64,000 nucleotides of DNA from Shewanella vesiculosa (GCF_021560015.1 NZ_CP073588.1:682001-746000), one strand, 5' to 3'. Positions 45,283 to 54,620 are shown, numbered from the stretch's first letter. Notes: generated by a model from the sequence alone, not told the origin. Translations and numbers: made by a program.

Positions 45283-46323
45283 TTACAGCACACCACGTTT
45301 CATTTGATCACGTTCAATGGATTCAAATAATGCGGTAAAGTTACCCTCGCCAAAGCCAAGGTTATTTTTACGCTGAATGATCTCAATGAAGATTGGCCCA
45401 AATAAATTTTTGGTGAAAATTTGCAGTAAATAACCGTCATCATCACCATCAACCAAAATCTGGTGATGCTTGATCCGATCGTGATCTTCCGTGACCTGTG
45501 GCAACTTATCGAAAATAGTGTCGTAATATTCAGGAATAATATCCAGAGTCTTAATTGAAGTGCCTTCCATTGCATCTAATGAAGCAACAATATCACGGCT
45601 TCTAAATGCTAGATGTTGCACACCTGGGCCATTGTATTCACCCAAGTATTCATCAATCTGGTTTTTGTCGTTGCCTTTACCTTCGTTAATCGGAATGCAG
45701 AAGCTGCCATCTGGAGAACGCAAAGCATAAGACACTAGAGCCGTTTGCGCGCCACTAATATCAAAGTAACGCACTTCGGTAAAACCAAAGATATCTTTAT
45801 AAAAGTTAGCCCATTTTTCCATAGTGCCTTTGTAGACATTATTGGTTAAATGGTCGACTTCCATAAAGCCTTTTTCTGGTGTGACGATAGGCTGCTCTAA
45901 ATCAACAAAGTCAGTTTGATAAATATTGTTTTGTTCGCCAAAGATATCAATAAAATAAATTAAGCTATCGCCAATGCCATAAATAGCCGGATACGGCATG
46001 TCTTTGTTGGCATCATCTGCCGGTTTTGCACCTCGAGCCACCGCTTCGGTATATGCAAAATTAGCATCTTCAACCCGCCAACCCATTGAACAAATAGCTG
46101 GGCCGTGTGATTTAGCAAAGTCTGCAGAAAAGCCTGCGCGGCCTTTATTCAACAAAAAGTTAATGTCGTTTTGTTTGTAATAAACGATGTCGTTATTTTT
46201 GGCTTTTTTTAACATTGAAAAACCGAAATCAATAAACACTTGATGCATATATTCGGTATCTGGACTGGCAAATTCGGTGAATTCAATGCCTAACAGGCCC
46301 AGTGGGTTTAGTTCGCTTGCCAT
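45283..46323 (-). CDS. hpd: 4-Hydroxyphenylpyruvate dioxygenase
   Basis: 346 aa. Metal ligands lie in EVDHLTNNV and GVQHLAF with the distal Glu in FIEIIQR. It converts 4-hydroxyphenylpyruvate to homogentisate in tyrosine breakdown. An AAGGA site precedes the ATG. It follows hmgA on the same strand (70 bases), so the pair acts in sequence, homogentisate being the substrate of hmgA. Confidence 0.95.
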   Translation of the reverse strand: MASELNPLGLLGIEFTEFASPDTEYMHQVFIDFGFSMLKKAKNNDIVYYKQNDINFLLNKGRAGFSADFAKSHGPAICSMGWRVEDANFAYTEAVARGAKPADDANKDMPYPAIYGIGDSLIYFIDIFGEQNNIYQTDFVDLEQPIVTPEKGFMEVDHLTNNVYKGTMEKWANFYKDIFGFTEVRYFDISGAQTALVSYALRSPDGSFCIPINEGKGNDKNQIDEYLGEYNGPGVQHLAFRSRDIVASLDAMEGTSIKTLDIIPEYYDTIFDKLPQVTEDHDRIKHHQILVDGDDDGYLLQIFTKNLFGPIFIEIIQRKNNLGFGEGNFTALFESIERDQMKRGVL

Positions 46324-46392
46324 TTTTTTTTTCCTTTATTTTATGTCAACACCATCACTCTTAGATGACTTAGGATTGATATAAATGTGGTC

Positions 46393-47553
46393 TTAGTTTT
46401 CTAACCAAGAGCGATTGTAATCATCACTCATGCAATTTTTTACATGAGCGGTTAAATTCAGTGGGGCGAAGGTATCGACCATCACCGCGTATTCGTAAGT
46501 TTCAGTTTTGCCTATAGAGGCTTCGGTTCGTCCAGGTTGCGGCCCGTGGGGGACACCTTTTTGATGTAAGGTCATGTAGCCGGCTTCAATACCGGTACGG
46601 CTCATAAAATCACCGTCGACGTAATACAGCACTTCATCGCTATCGATATTGTTGTGGTAATAAGGCGCCGGAATTGATCTAGGGTGGAAATCATATGGGC
46701 GTGGCACAAAGTTACAAATTACAAAATTGTGTGCAGTAAACACTAAATGTTCAGATGGTGGTAAATGAATTTTGCCAACTTTAGGGGCATATTCACTGAT
46801 GTTAAATGCCCATGGATAGACACAACCATCCCAACCTACTAAGTCAAATGGATGCCATTGAAGTGTCATCTGCTGATAGCGATCGCCAAACTTACACATT
46901 AACGGGAACTCGCCTTTTTCGACCACCGCCTCGGTTAAGGTTGGGGTTCGAATATCACGTTCGCAATAAGGAGCGGACTCGAGCATTTGGCCATATTCAT
47001 TTCTAAAATGCTTAGGCACTTCTACCATTGACGAGGATTCAATCACAAACAAACGTACATCTTGATAATCGTTAAATTTTAGCTGATAGGTGGTTCCGCG
47101 CGGAATAATTAAATAATCCCACTTCTGAGTATTGATAACACCGTACTCACTTAATAGTTGCCCTTCACCTTGGTGAATAAACACCACTTCATCAGCATAA
47201 GCATTGCGATAAAACTCATTAGTGTCTTCAGTCACTTTAGCCGTGTACATGGCGACATCATTATTGAAAAATATTTTATTGCGGGCACTAAAGAAATTGC
47301 CTTGGCAGTCGGCTTGGCGCGAGTCTAACTTGTAATTTTGAATGAGCGGATCTTGCCATTGTTCGCCATGTGACAGAGCGTAAGGTTTAACATCGATCGC
47401 TTTGGTTGGCATATTATGATGATATTTATTGGAATAGATATTTGAAAAGCCATGGGTCGAAAATAATTCTTCACGGTACAACTCACCATTATCTTTTTCG
47501 AAGGCAATGTGACGTTTGGTCGGGATCTGACCTTGCTTAACATAGAATGGCAT
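46393..47553 (-). CDS. hmgA: Homogentisate 1,2-dioxygenase
   Basis: 386 aa, cupin-type iron dioxygenase that opens the ring of homogentisate. Conserved landmarks: DEVVFIHQGEG, the iron-ligand region LPPSEHLVFTAHNFVICNF and PHGPQPGRTEASIG. It is transcribed before hpd. The maleylacetoacetate isomerase and fumarylacetoacetase genes of the pathway are not in the window. Loss of HmgA activity is known to give pyomelanin. Confidence 0.94.
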   Translation of the reverse strand: MPFYVKQGQIPTKRHIAFEKDNGELYREELFSTHGFSNIYSNKYHHNMPTKAIDVKPYALSHGEQWQDPLIQNYKLDSRQADCQGNFFSARNKIFFNNDVAMYTAKVTEDTNEFYRNAYADEVVFIHQGEGQLLSEYGVINTQKWDYLIIPRGTTYQLKFNDYQDVRLFVIESSSMVEVPKHFRNEYGQMLESAPYCERDIRTPTLTEAVVEKGEFPLMCKFGDRYQQMTLQWHPFDLVGWDGCVYPWAFNISEYAPKVGKIHLPPSEHLVFTAHNFVICNFVPRPYDFHPRSIPAPYYHNNIDSDEVLYYVDGDFMSRTGIEAGYMTLHQKGVPHGPQPGRTEASIGKTETYEYAVMVDTFAPLNLTAHVKNCMSDDYNRSWLEN

Positions 47554-47624
47554 GTGATTGTCCTATGGTGAATCGACTGCGAGTGTCGTGGCGTTTATGT
47601 TATTTATTGTTATGGCCTAATCTC

Positions 47625-47639
47625 ATTGGCTAAACCAAT
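47625..47639. promoter_or_regulatory. Candidate LysR operator between hmgA and its regulator
   Basis: A perfect 5-base dyad ATTGG-CTAAA-CCAAT in the 219-base divergent gap, 72 bases from the hmgA ATG and 134 bases from the LysR ATG. Its size and location suit a LysR binding site with T-N11-A-like symmetry. Confidence 0.5.
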
Positions 47640-47772
47640 ATGTGATCTAACTAACAATTTAGTGGTAAAGATCAACAAAAAAAAGAATAATAAATAACTC
47701 AACTTAATCGACTTTTTTGATTGTTATGTTAGCTTTACATTTGTGTATGGATAACGGGACAGTGAAAATCTT

Positions 47773-48702
47773 ATGCGAATAGATATAGATGCCTTTAATG
47801 TACTGCAAGTACTTGTTGAAGAAGGAAGTTTTGCAAAAGCTTCAGAACGGTTACACAAGGCACAATCGGCAGTAAGCTATCAGATTAAAAAACTGGAGCA
47901 ACATCTGGGGGTAACATTATTTAATCGAGATCATTATCGAGCGGAATTAACCCCCGAAGGTAAAGTGATTTTGGCCGAAGGGCAGCGCTTATTACAGCAT
48001 TTAGCCAATATAGAACATCTTGCCAGTCGCTTTAGTCAAGGATGGGAACCTAAACTTGAATTAGTGATAGACGGCGCACTGCCGATGGAACCGATTATGA
48101 CGGCTTTAAAACGGATGTCGGAGCATAACATACCCACTAAAATTCAACTCAATATGGAGTTTTTAGGCGGTGTACAGCATCGATTTGAACGTGATCAAGC
48201 CGACTTAATGCTAGTGAAAGACTATCGTACCGGGCCCTCTTATCATCCTAAAGCATTGCCTACCATTACCAGTGTGCTGGTGGCATCATCACAGCATCCA
48301 TTAAGTCAGCTTAAGAGGATTAGTTTGCCTGAGTTACAGCAACATGTAGAGTTGACCATTGAAGATTCATCTCCTGGTAAACGTGACCGCGATGAAATGC
48401 AGTTTGGCGGCGATAAAGTCTTTTATTTGTCGGGCTTTATCATGAAAAAAAATGCCTTACTAAAAGGCCTAGGTTTTGGCTGGATGCCGGATTTTTTAAT
48501 TACTGAAGAATTACATCAAGGACAACTTATTGAAGTTGATTTTATTGGTGGTAATAGGTTTAGTTTTACTCCGCAACTAGTATCAACTTTAGAGCGACCA
48601 CTTGGTCGAGCAGGGCAATTATTTACTGAATTAATTTTGCAAGAATTTGCCCAATATCAGCAACAGCAACAATTAGGGTTAAGTGGTGCAGGATTGGGTT
48701 AA
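47773..48702 (+). CDS. LysR-type transcriptional regulator, probable regulator of hmgA-hpd
   Basis: 309 aa. An N-terminal winged HTH (about residues 5-64, EEGSFAKASERLHKAQSAVSYQIKKLE) is followed by a substrate-binding domain. Divergent from hmgA with a 219-base intergenic region, so it probably controls the tyrosine-catabolism pair. The C-terminus is Gln/Leu-rich. No activity data can be read from the sequence. Confidence 0.9.
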   Translation: MRIDIDAFNVLQVLVEEGSFAKASERLHKAQSAVSYQIKKLEQHLGVTLFNRDHYRAELTPEGKVILAEGQRLLQHLANIEHLASRFSQGWEPKLELVIDGALPMEPIMTALKRMSEHNIPTKIQLNMEFLGGVQHRFERDQADLMLVKDYRTGPSYHPKALPTITSVLVASSQHPLSQLKRISLPELQQHVELTIEDSSPGKRDRDEMQFGGDKVFYLSGFIMKKNALLKGLGFGWMPDFLITEELHQGQLIEVDFIGGNRFSFTPQLVSTLERPLGRAGQLFTELILQEFAQYQQQQQLGLSGAGLG

Positions 48703-48830
48703 TCATTGGCATACGTCTGCAGAGCCATCAACAGATTTATTGGGCAGCCTAGCATAGTGAAAAGTTGTCGTGTTAAATTGCGGATCCTTTTGTTATTTTA
48801 TAACATTGTTACAGGGAAATTATTTAGCTT

Positions 48831-48862
48831 TGTTAGGCGACAACAATGTTAGGCGACAACAA
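48831..48862. repeat. Two tandem 16-base repeats before the TIGR00266-type gene
   Basis: TGTTAGGCGACAACAA occurs twice back to back (48831-48846 and 48847-48862), 27 bases upstream of the next start codon. A tandem duplication in the leader; function unknown. Confidence 0.8.
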
Positions 48863-48889
48863 TCAATAATAAATTTTTAAGGAATGAAA

Positions 48890-49678
48890 ATGACCAGAAA
48901 ATGCCATGAAGTAGATTATGAAATTATCGGTTCTAGTATGCAGCTTGTTGAAGTTGAACTTGATCCAAATGAATCAGTGATTGCTGAAGCCGGCGCGATG
49001 ACCTATATCGAAGAAGATATTAGTTTTGAGGCTAAAATGGGTGATGGCTCTGAGCCTGAATCTGGTTTTTTTGGCAAGCTACTGGGGGCTGGTAAACGTG
49101 CCATTTCGGGTGAGGGGATTTTTATGACTCACTTTACCAATGAAGGTCAACATAAACGAAAAGTGGCATTTGCTGCGCCGTTTCCTGGGACTATTTTGGC
49201 GATCGACTTAGCTCAACATCAAGGCGAACTTATCTGCCAGAAAGACAGCTTTTTAGCAGCGGCTTTAGGTACGCAAGTGAGTATGAAGTTTAATAAGCGA
49301 TTAGGAACCGGTTTTTTTGGTGGTGAAGGTTTCATTCTACAAAGCCTTAAAGGTGATGGTATGGCATTTGTGCATGCCGGTGGCACACTGATAAAAAAAG
49401 AACTGCGTGGTGAGACATTGCGAGTTGATACTGGGTGTTTAGTCGGATTTACGCCCGGGATTGATTATGATATTCAGCGCGCTGGTTCTTTAAAATCAAT
49501 GGTGTTTGGTGGCGAAGGTTTGTTTCTTGCGACCTTGCAAGGTCATGGAACCGTATGGTTACAAAGCTTACCGTTTTCTCGCATGGCTGACAGAATTATT
49601 GCTCATGCACCATCTCGTGGTGGCAAAGATCAGGGGGAAGGATCTGTGCTTGGTGGAATAGGGCGGATGATTAACTAA
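48890..49678 (+). CDS. TIGR00266-family (AIM24-like) protein
   Basis: 262 aa with an N-terminal [14 protein letters not shown], then repeated Gly-rich beta patterns: [35 protein letters not shown] and [11 protein letters not shown]. The family forms trimeric beta assemblies of unknown function. The ATG at 48890 has AAGGA 6 bases upstream; an earlier ATG at 48884 is too close to that site. An inverted repeat follows the gene. Confidence 0.9.
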   Translation: MTRKCHEVDYEIIGSSMQLVEVELDPNESVIAEAGAMTYIEEDISFEAKMGDGSEPESGFFGKLLGAGKRAISGEGIFMTHFTNEGQHKRKVAFAAPFPGTILAIDLAQHQGELICQKDSFLAAALGTQVSMKFNKRLGTGFFGGEGFILQSLKGDGMAFVHAGGTLIKKELRGETLRVDTGCLVGFTPGIDYDIQRAGSLKSMVFGGEGLFLATLQGHGTVWLQSLPFSRMADRIIAHAPSRGGKDQGEGSVLGGIGRMIN

Positions 49679-49722
49679 TCTGGGCATTGGCTGATCTTAT
49701 TCATTTTCGTTCGCAGTTAGAT

Positions 49723-49753
49723 GCTCAGACGATTTAGCGCTAATTGTCTGAGC
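49723..49753. terminator. Imperfect 31-base palindrome after the TIGR00266 gene
   Basis: Arms GCTCAGAC and GTCTGAGC flank a near-symmetric centre containing AGCGCT, with A/T mismatches. No strong T-run. It lies between convergent genes and may be a weak bidirectional terminator. Confidence 0.5.
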
Positions 49754-49827
49754 CGTCTTTAGGAAGCGGCTTTTAAAAGGATAGTTACCTGTTAGCGACC
49801 AGCAACCCAGTGGTTAATTCAAGGTTA

Positions 49828-50295
49828 TTAATCTACGTTTGTTAGTTTCATAATGTGTTGGTATTGCTCTTGTGTGACGGGCTGAACACTCAGGCGAGTA
49901 CCTTTAGCCACTAGTACCATATCTTGCAGTAAGGGATCTGCCTTCAATTGCTTCAAGCTGACTGGGTTAGAGAATTTGGCCATAAATTGAATATGCACTT
50001 GCCACCAACGAGGTGCACTGGCGTCAGATTTCATATCAAAATACGCTGAGCGGTCATCAAAAGCGCTGACATCAATTTGAGGCTGACTGCTAATGTTGGC
50101 TAAACCTACAATGGCTGGTACTTTGCAGCTAGAGTGGTAAAACAACACTAGATCACCCAATGCGATTTGATCGCGAATATAATTACGTGCTTGATAGTTA
50201 CGAATACCTTGCCAAGCAACCGTTTGCTGCTCACACATCTGTAGATCATCAATGCTAAAGTCATCTGGTTCAGACTTCATTAACCAATAGTTCAT
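49828..50295 (-). CDS. EVE-domain protein
   Basis: 155 aa, all EVE/PUA-like fold, beginning MNYWLMKSEPDDFSIDDL and containing WQGIRNYQARNYIRDQ and GDLVLFYHSSC. EVE domains may bind modified nucleobases; no specific function is known here. Single-gene unit, convergent with the preceding gene. Confidence 0.93.
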   Translation of the reverse strand: MNYWLMKSEPDDFSIDDLQMCEQQTVAWQGIRNYQARNYIRDQIALGDLVLFYHSSCKVPAIVGLANISSQPQIDVSAFDDRSAYFDMKSDASAPRWWQVHIQFMAKFSNPVSLKQLKADPLLQDMVLVAKGTRLSVQPVTQEQYQHIMKLTNVD

Positions 50296-50384
50296 GCGAT
50301 TCCATTACTGTCATTAAAGAGAGTGAATTACTTTTCTGTGCTTGATTATGGCAATGTACACGCAGCTAAGACAATTAGGCAAAT

Positions 50385-50417
50385 AAAAAGCCGATAGCAC
50401 TGTGCTATCGGCTTTTT
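50385..50417. terminator. Strong bidirectional terminator between the YccF-like and EVE genes
   Basis: Arms AAAAAGCCGATAGCAC and GTGCTATCGGCTTTTT, 16 perfect pairs including a GC-rich core, with essentially no loop beyond T. It lies 34 bases beyond the stop of the YccF-like gene and upstream of the EVE gene, both on the - strand. Confidence 0.9.
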
Positions 50418-50451
50418 ATAACAGCGGTCATTCAACCGTTATTAATGAATG

Positions 50452-50865
50452 CTAATAAGTCGGTTTGGCAATAACAGTTTGACCAATAGGGGTTAAACTT
50501 AGTAAGGCTAACTTAAGATGTTGTAACGCGAAAGGAATACCTATAATTGTTACAAAACAAGCCAATGCATGGACTAGATGGCCAATCGCAAGCCAAATAC
50601 CAAAGCATAAAAACCATATAACATTACCTACTAAACCTAACGTGCCAGTGCCAATATCTTCTTGGCCTGAAATGTGTTTTCGGTTAACCGTTTCTTGTCC
50701 AAATGGCCAGAAAGCCAGCTCGCCAATAACAAAACATGCACGGCCAAATGGGATACCAATGATACTGATAAAGCATAATAGCCCCACCAACCACCATGCT
50801 AGGCCCATGATAAAACCACCCATAAGAAACCAAGCAATATTAAAGATTAAGCGTAAAAGAGACAT
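50452..50865 (-). CDS. YccF-type (DUF307) inner-membrane protein
   Basis: 137 aa in the preferred form (start at ATG 50865, with an AGGA site 6 bases upstream). Two tandem DUF307-like halves are visible, each with a hydrophobic run and GIPFGRA/GIPFALQ motifs. An inner-membrane protein of unknown role. Confidence 0.85.
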   Translation of the reverse strand: MSLLRLIFNIAWFLMGGFIMGLAWWLVGLLCFISIIGIPFGRACFVIGELAFWPFGQETVNRKHISGQEDIGTGTLGLVGNVIWFLCFGIWLAIGHLVHALACFVTIIGIPFALQHLKLALLSLTPIGQTVIAKPTY

Positions 50866-51062
50866 TTTCAATCCTATCAATAGTCAATATTACTTAGAAT
50901 AAAGCGATATTCATGCCATATTTTTAACTGTTTGATTGTAATAGGTTAAATGTAAGTTTTTCACTTTATGATTAGATATCTGTGATGAGTAATACAAATG
51001 AATCGATGAGATTTATCATTTTTTAGTTAAAATACTCATATTACAGTTGATTAAGGCAATGT

Positions 51063-52034
51063 ATGTTTTCGATAAGCCCAGTACAAGCGATGAACTTTGA
51101 TGGACGCAGCATCTATATTAAACGGGATGATCTATTACATGCTGATTTTAGTGGTAATAAAGCGCGTAAATTTTATCATTTCCTCCATCATGATTATTCA
51201 CACGTTACCCAGCTAGTGGCATCGGGCTCGGCACAAGCCAACTCATTGTACTCCTTGTCTGTACTTGCAAAGCTGCAAGGATGGAAATTTGATTACTATG
51301 TAAGTCATATCAACACATTCTTGTTACAACATCCTCAGGGTAACTATGCTGCTGCGATACAAAATGGTGCCAATATTATTGATGTCAGTCATTTGGCCGA
51401 TGCCGAAAACCTTCAAGGTATGCATTTAGACGATGCGATGCAATACATTGTGTCGTCGCACCCAAATTACACAGATAAAAATCAATTACTATTTATTCCC
51501 GAAGGTGGACGTTGTGGGTATGCCGAAACCGGGATAACACAACTCGCTACTGAAATTATTCAATGGGCTCAAGACCGACGACTAAATGAGTTGATGGTAT
51601 TTCTCCCCTCAGGCACGGGGACCACTGCGGCTTATTTAAATAAACAAATTATTCAACAACTGACTCAATTATCATTAACGGAAGTTTTTGCTACTGAGGT
51701 GTTAACTTGCAGTACCGTTGGCGGAGATAAATATTTACGCCAACAGTTTTCACAATTAGTTGATGAGATTTATTTTCCTAGAATTATTAATGATGGTCAT
51801 AAATATCATTTTGGGAAATTATCACAACGTTGTTTTGATATGTGGAAAACAGTTTGCCAGTCGGGAATTGAATTTGAATTGTTGTATGATCCGGTTGGCT
51901 TTTTAGTATTACAACATTATTTAAATAGTCAGGCTGTCAGTGCCACCAATGTTCTTTACATACATCAGGGGGGAGCCTTAGGCAATAAAACCATGTTACC
52001 AAGATACCAACGAAAATTTCCTCACTCGGTTTGA
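51063..52034 (+). CDS. PLP-dependent enzyme of the ACC deaminase/D-cysteine desulfhydrase family
   Basis: 323 aa. PLP-binding Lys33 lies in FSGNKARKF. The family layout has an early VASGSAQANSLYSLS, a middle LLFIPEGGRCGYAETG and LPSGTGTTAAY, and IHQGGALGNKTM at the end. The actual substrate (D-cysteine or another) is not decided by the sequence. Single gene. Confidence 0.85.
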   Translation: MFSISPVQAMNFDGRSIYIKRDDLLHADFSGNKARKFYHFLHHDYSHVTQLVASGSAQANSLYSLSVLAKLQGWKFDYYVSHINTFLLQHPQGNYAAAIQNGANIIDVSHLADAENLQGMHLDDAMQYIVSSHPNYTDKNQLLFIPEGGRCGYAETGITQLATEIIQWAQDRRLNELMVFLPSGTGTTAAYLNKQIIQQLTQLSLTEVFATEVLTCSTVGGDKYLRQQFSQLVDEIYFPRIINDGHKYHFGKLSQRCFDMWKTVCQSGIEFELLYDPVGFLVLQHYLNSQAVSATNVLYIHQGGALGNKTMLPRYQRKFPHSV

Positions 52035-52156
52035 TCACACCAGTGCAGGATGCATTTTTGCTACAAGGTATTGATAGTAAGAGAAATAGGTTTTTTAGAT
52101 GGTTAACTTGGGGTTTAAAACTGAAGAATAACTTGAAAATAAGCTAGTGAGCTATT

Positions 52157-52253
52157 CATTTTACTCTGTTTTAATAAACATCGGTAATTGAGAGGAGAAT
52201 ACCGAGAAATGAGTTTATTAAATAACAGAGTAAATGATTAACGCAAAGCGTTA
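52157..52253. repeat. Long imperfect hairpin (about 80 bases) with an adjacent small dyad
   Basis: Arms beginning CATTTTACTCTG (52157) and ending CAGAGTAAATG (52236) pair with a few bulges over about 23 bases each. Inside is a second dyad CGGTA/TACCG. A small TAACGC/GCGTTA dyad at 52239-52253 follows. It contains no gene and matches no feature I know; a MITE-like remnant or structured RNA is possible. Its right flank abuts a small - strand gene. Confidence 0.5.
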
Positions 52254-52260
52254 GGGGGGA

Positions 52261-52434
52261 TTACTTATTAGCTGATAATAACCATTTCATGAAGTTTATT
52301 GCTTCAATACGCTTTGAAAAGGTTTTTTTGTTTTTACCTAGGCTGTCGGTAAAAGCAATTGAGTTTTTGTTTGACGAAATAGAATTAACTGGAAAGCTAA
52401 CTGAAATTTCGTGTCCATTAATGTTGTATGACAT
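52261..52434 (-). CDS. Small hypothetical protein
   Basis: 57 aa starting MSYNINGHEISVSFP at ATG 52434, with AAGGAG 8 bases upstream. The C-terminus KKTFSKRIEAINFMKW is amphipathic and basic. Not recognised; no signal peptide. Longer in-frame starts exist upstream (TTG 52476 and ATG 52464) without a ribosome site. Confidence 0.5.
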   Translation of the reverse strand: MSYNINGHEISVSFPVNSISSNKNSIAFTDSLGKNKKTFSKRIEAINFMKWLLSANK

Positions 52435-53156
52435 TGGCCACACTCCTTCTATATATTCACCCATTAGGTGAGACAATTGTTCAATAAAATATCCTTGGCA
52501 TTTTTTAGTGTTGCAAAAGATTAATGTTTCGAGATTTAACTTAACCTATCTTTTACTCACTAATCAAGTGTTGTTATGTGAATAGTTGATTAAGGTCTAA
52601 TTTGTGTCTACAACTTTTATGTTGCCACATAGCCTAAAATCACAGTAATACATACAGCACTTAATTTGTAAGTTGAACATAGTTTTATGACAATAAGATT
52701 ACGCCAATAGAAATTATCATATCAACAGAAATCAATTGAATTTAAAACAATGTACAGAAGCTTGTCTTGGGTTTATTTACGAAGTGAAGTTGAGCAGACT
52801 TACAGGTAGGTAACCAAAATTAACAAGAAAACTAAATCTGTGTAGATAATATACTGAGTGTTTGCATATGGCAATAGTCTTTTTCAATTTTTAATCAAAT
52901 TAATGTGCTTTTCGATTAAAAAATAGCTAATCCTAATGGCATTACTGGTTATTCATAGGATAATTTCACTGTGTTATACACTTTAGCTCATAAAAATGGA
53001 TGATGAGGTACCTCATCATCCATCTTCTAAATCATTCTTTTAGAAGAAATTAAACTAATAATCTAACTTATGCCGCCATCATCAGCTAAGTGATAAGTTG
53101 GCATACGTAAGCGATCTTTGCAGCGAGCAGTAAATAACTCGCAAGGATATTGATAT
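52435..53156. other. About 720-base gap before chrR with a palindromic terminator and a protein-like remnant
   Basis: No complete gene. Near 53063-53164 on the - strand an open frame of 33 codons after chrR reads like protein (including CELFTARCKDRLRMPTYHLADD) but has no start codon upstream of its middle ATG. A perfect 28-base palindrome lies at 52996-53023. The left 500 bases are AT-rich with nothing recognised. Confidence 0.45.
52990..53023 (-). terminator. Terminator of the ECF sigma-chrR operon (perfect palindrome)
   Basis: ATGGATGATGAGG and its complement meet with no spacer (52996-53023); as RNA it forms a 12-base stem with GTAC loop. On the - strand it is followed by TTTTTA, the correct side to end the rightmost-transcribed chrR message. 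Confidence 0.75.
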
Positions 53157-53843
53157 TTAGTAAATTAGATCACCAATTGGATTTAGTAACTTACTTATAC
53201 CTTTAGTGAAGTATAAGGGCGCATCTACTACGGTGTAACACAAACAACCATCAATTGTTTTAGGTGAATGTTGGTGCGCTTTATCAAGCAACATAAAATC
53301 ACCTGGTTTATAAGTGTTATAGCAATCGCTAAACTCTCCTGCCAGTAACAAGGTTAACTCTGCACCTTTATGAGTATGCTCAGGTATTTCACCATTAGCA
53401 GCAATGTGTAACAAACTCGCTCTTGCTTGCGGCTCTCCGGTATCAAGTCTTAAACGACTCACTTTACCAATACCTTGCCATGATGCATTGATTTGATTGC
53501 GAAATGCTCTTGGTAAAGAGTAATGCTGACCTTTGATGTTGACACTGTTATCTTCTGTCTTGTCGATATTCGTCGGCTGCTCGGCCGCTAATGTATCTAG
53601 AGTTGAATTTAATAACTGGCTCAATAATGCGTCTAACTGATCATTATCTTTACTGTTAGCGAATTGTGGTGCTACTGCCGATTCAAATTGCTGTTCAGAC
53701 ATGGCAATTGTCATCTGGTCAAGCTGCTGTTGGCAATGCTGACAAAACTCAGCATGGGCAGAGATTGCAATCGACATGGACAGCGGTAATTCGCCTTTAG
53801 CATGGAGAGACAGCATGTGCTGGTCAGGGTGGTAATTAATCAT
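53157..53843 (-). CDS. chrR: ChrR-type cupin anti-sigma factor
   Basis: 228 aa. N-terminal zinc-binding anti-sigma domain with His5, His30, Cys34 and Cys37 (HAEFCQHC), matching H-x3-C-x2-C of ChrR. The C-terminal cupin domain (about residues 120-220) has EIPEHTHKGAELTLLLAGE and GDFMLLDKAHQHSP. It should hold the adjacent ECF sigma factor inactive until singlet oxygen or related stress. It overlaps the sigma stop by 8 bases, ensuring balanced production. Confidence 0.92.
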   Translation of the reverse strand: MINYHPDQHMLSLHAKGELPLSMSIAISAHAEFCQHCQQQLDQMTIAMSEQQFESAVAPQFANSKDNDQLDALLSQLLNSTLDTLAAEQPTNIDKTEDNSVNIKGQHYSLPRAFRNQINASWQGIGKVSRLRLDTGEPQARASLLHIAANGEIPEHTHKGAELTLLLAGEFSDCYNTYKPGDFMLLDKAHQHSPKTIDGCLCYTVVDAPLYFTKGISKLLNPIGDLIY

Positions 53844-54498
53844 AGTGTTTCTCCATAAAGCTTTTCAATTTTTCTAAACCTAGTCTAAGTCGAGATTTAA
53901 CCGTTCCAATTGGAATATTAAGTTTGTCTGCAAGCTCTTGTTGAGTCAGCTCTTGCATATAAATACCTTGTACTACTTGGCGTTGTAAGGGAGGTAATTC
54001 CTCTACATGCTGCAATAAAGAAGCCGACAATAAGAAGTCATTGTCGTCATTTTCTGCATCATCAGATTCAAACAATGGCCAAATGTCATCACCAAATGCA
54101 TCTTCGCGGTTATGTTGCACTTTGCGAAGCATGTCAAAGCATTGATTACGCATTATGGTGAAAACCCAAGTGCTTACAGCTGCTTTATCTGCATTATAAA
54201 GATGTGCTTTGGTCCATACTCGAGTCATTGTCTCTTGCACTAAATCCATTGCTAAGCCCTGTTGACTTAAACGCTGTACGCCAAAAGAATTAATTTTAGG
54301 GCCAAAATGCGAAAAGAGTTTGGCAAAAGAAGTCTTGCATCGATGATTAGCGACTTTCATCATTAATGCAGCGAGTTCATCTGCCATTGGATTTGGTTCG
54401 TCTGATTTCATAGCACCGCTTCGTTTAATTAGGGATCTCTGTGCAAGATGTCCCTTATCATAACGATTTTGTGCGCTTTGTGATTGAATATTTTCCAT
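53836..54498 (-). CDS. ECF sigma factor of the RpoE/ChrR type
   Basis: 220 aa in the chosen form (longer starts possible at 54513; no clear ribosome site). Sigma2 has LAMDLVQETMTRVW, and sigma4 ends with TQQELADKLNIPIGTVKSRLRLGLEKL. It pairs with chrR in the singlet-oxygen response type known from Rhodobacter and Vibrio. Its promoter at 54621-54647 closely matches that of the lipocalin gene, suggesting autoregulation. Confidence 0.93.
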   Translation of the reverse strand: MENIQSQSAQNRYDKGHLAQRSLIKRSGAMKSDEPNPMADELAALMMKVANHRCKTSFAKLFSHFGPKINSFGVQRLSQQGLAMDLVQETMTRVWTKAHLYNADKAAVSTWVFTIMRNQCFDMLRKVQHNREDAFGDDIWPLFESDDAENDDNDFLLSASLLQHVEELPPLQRQVVQGIYMQELTQQELADKLNIPIGTVKSRLRLGLEKLKSFMEKHYD

Positions 54499-54620
54499 TA
54501 TTTTCACTCGCATCCAATAATTACGTCATTAAGCATAATTAATTATCTTATCCATGCAGTTGCTAATGTGGCCTAAAAAGACATTAGCAACTTCATTGAC
54601 AAACAATAGCTATAATCATG

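Noticed and set aside
52239-52260. Integron attC-like GCGTTAGG at a small gene's edge
   Set aside because: Only a 6-base dyad with GCGTTAGG; no second matching site on the other side of the small gene and no integrase or cassette array nearby.
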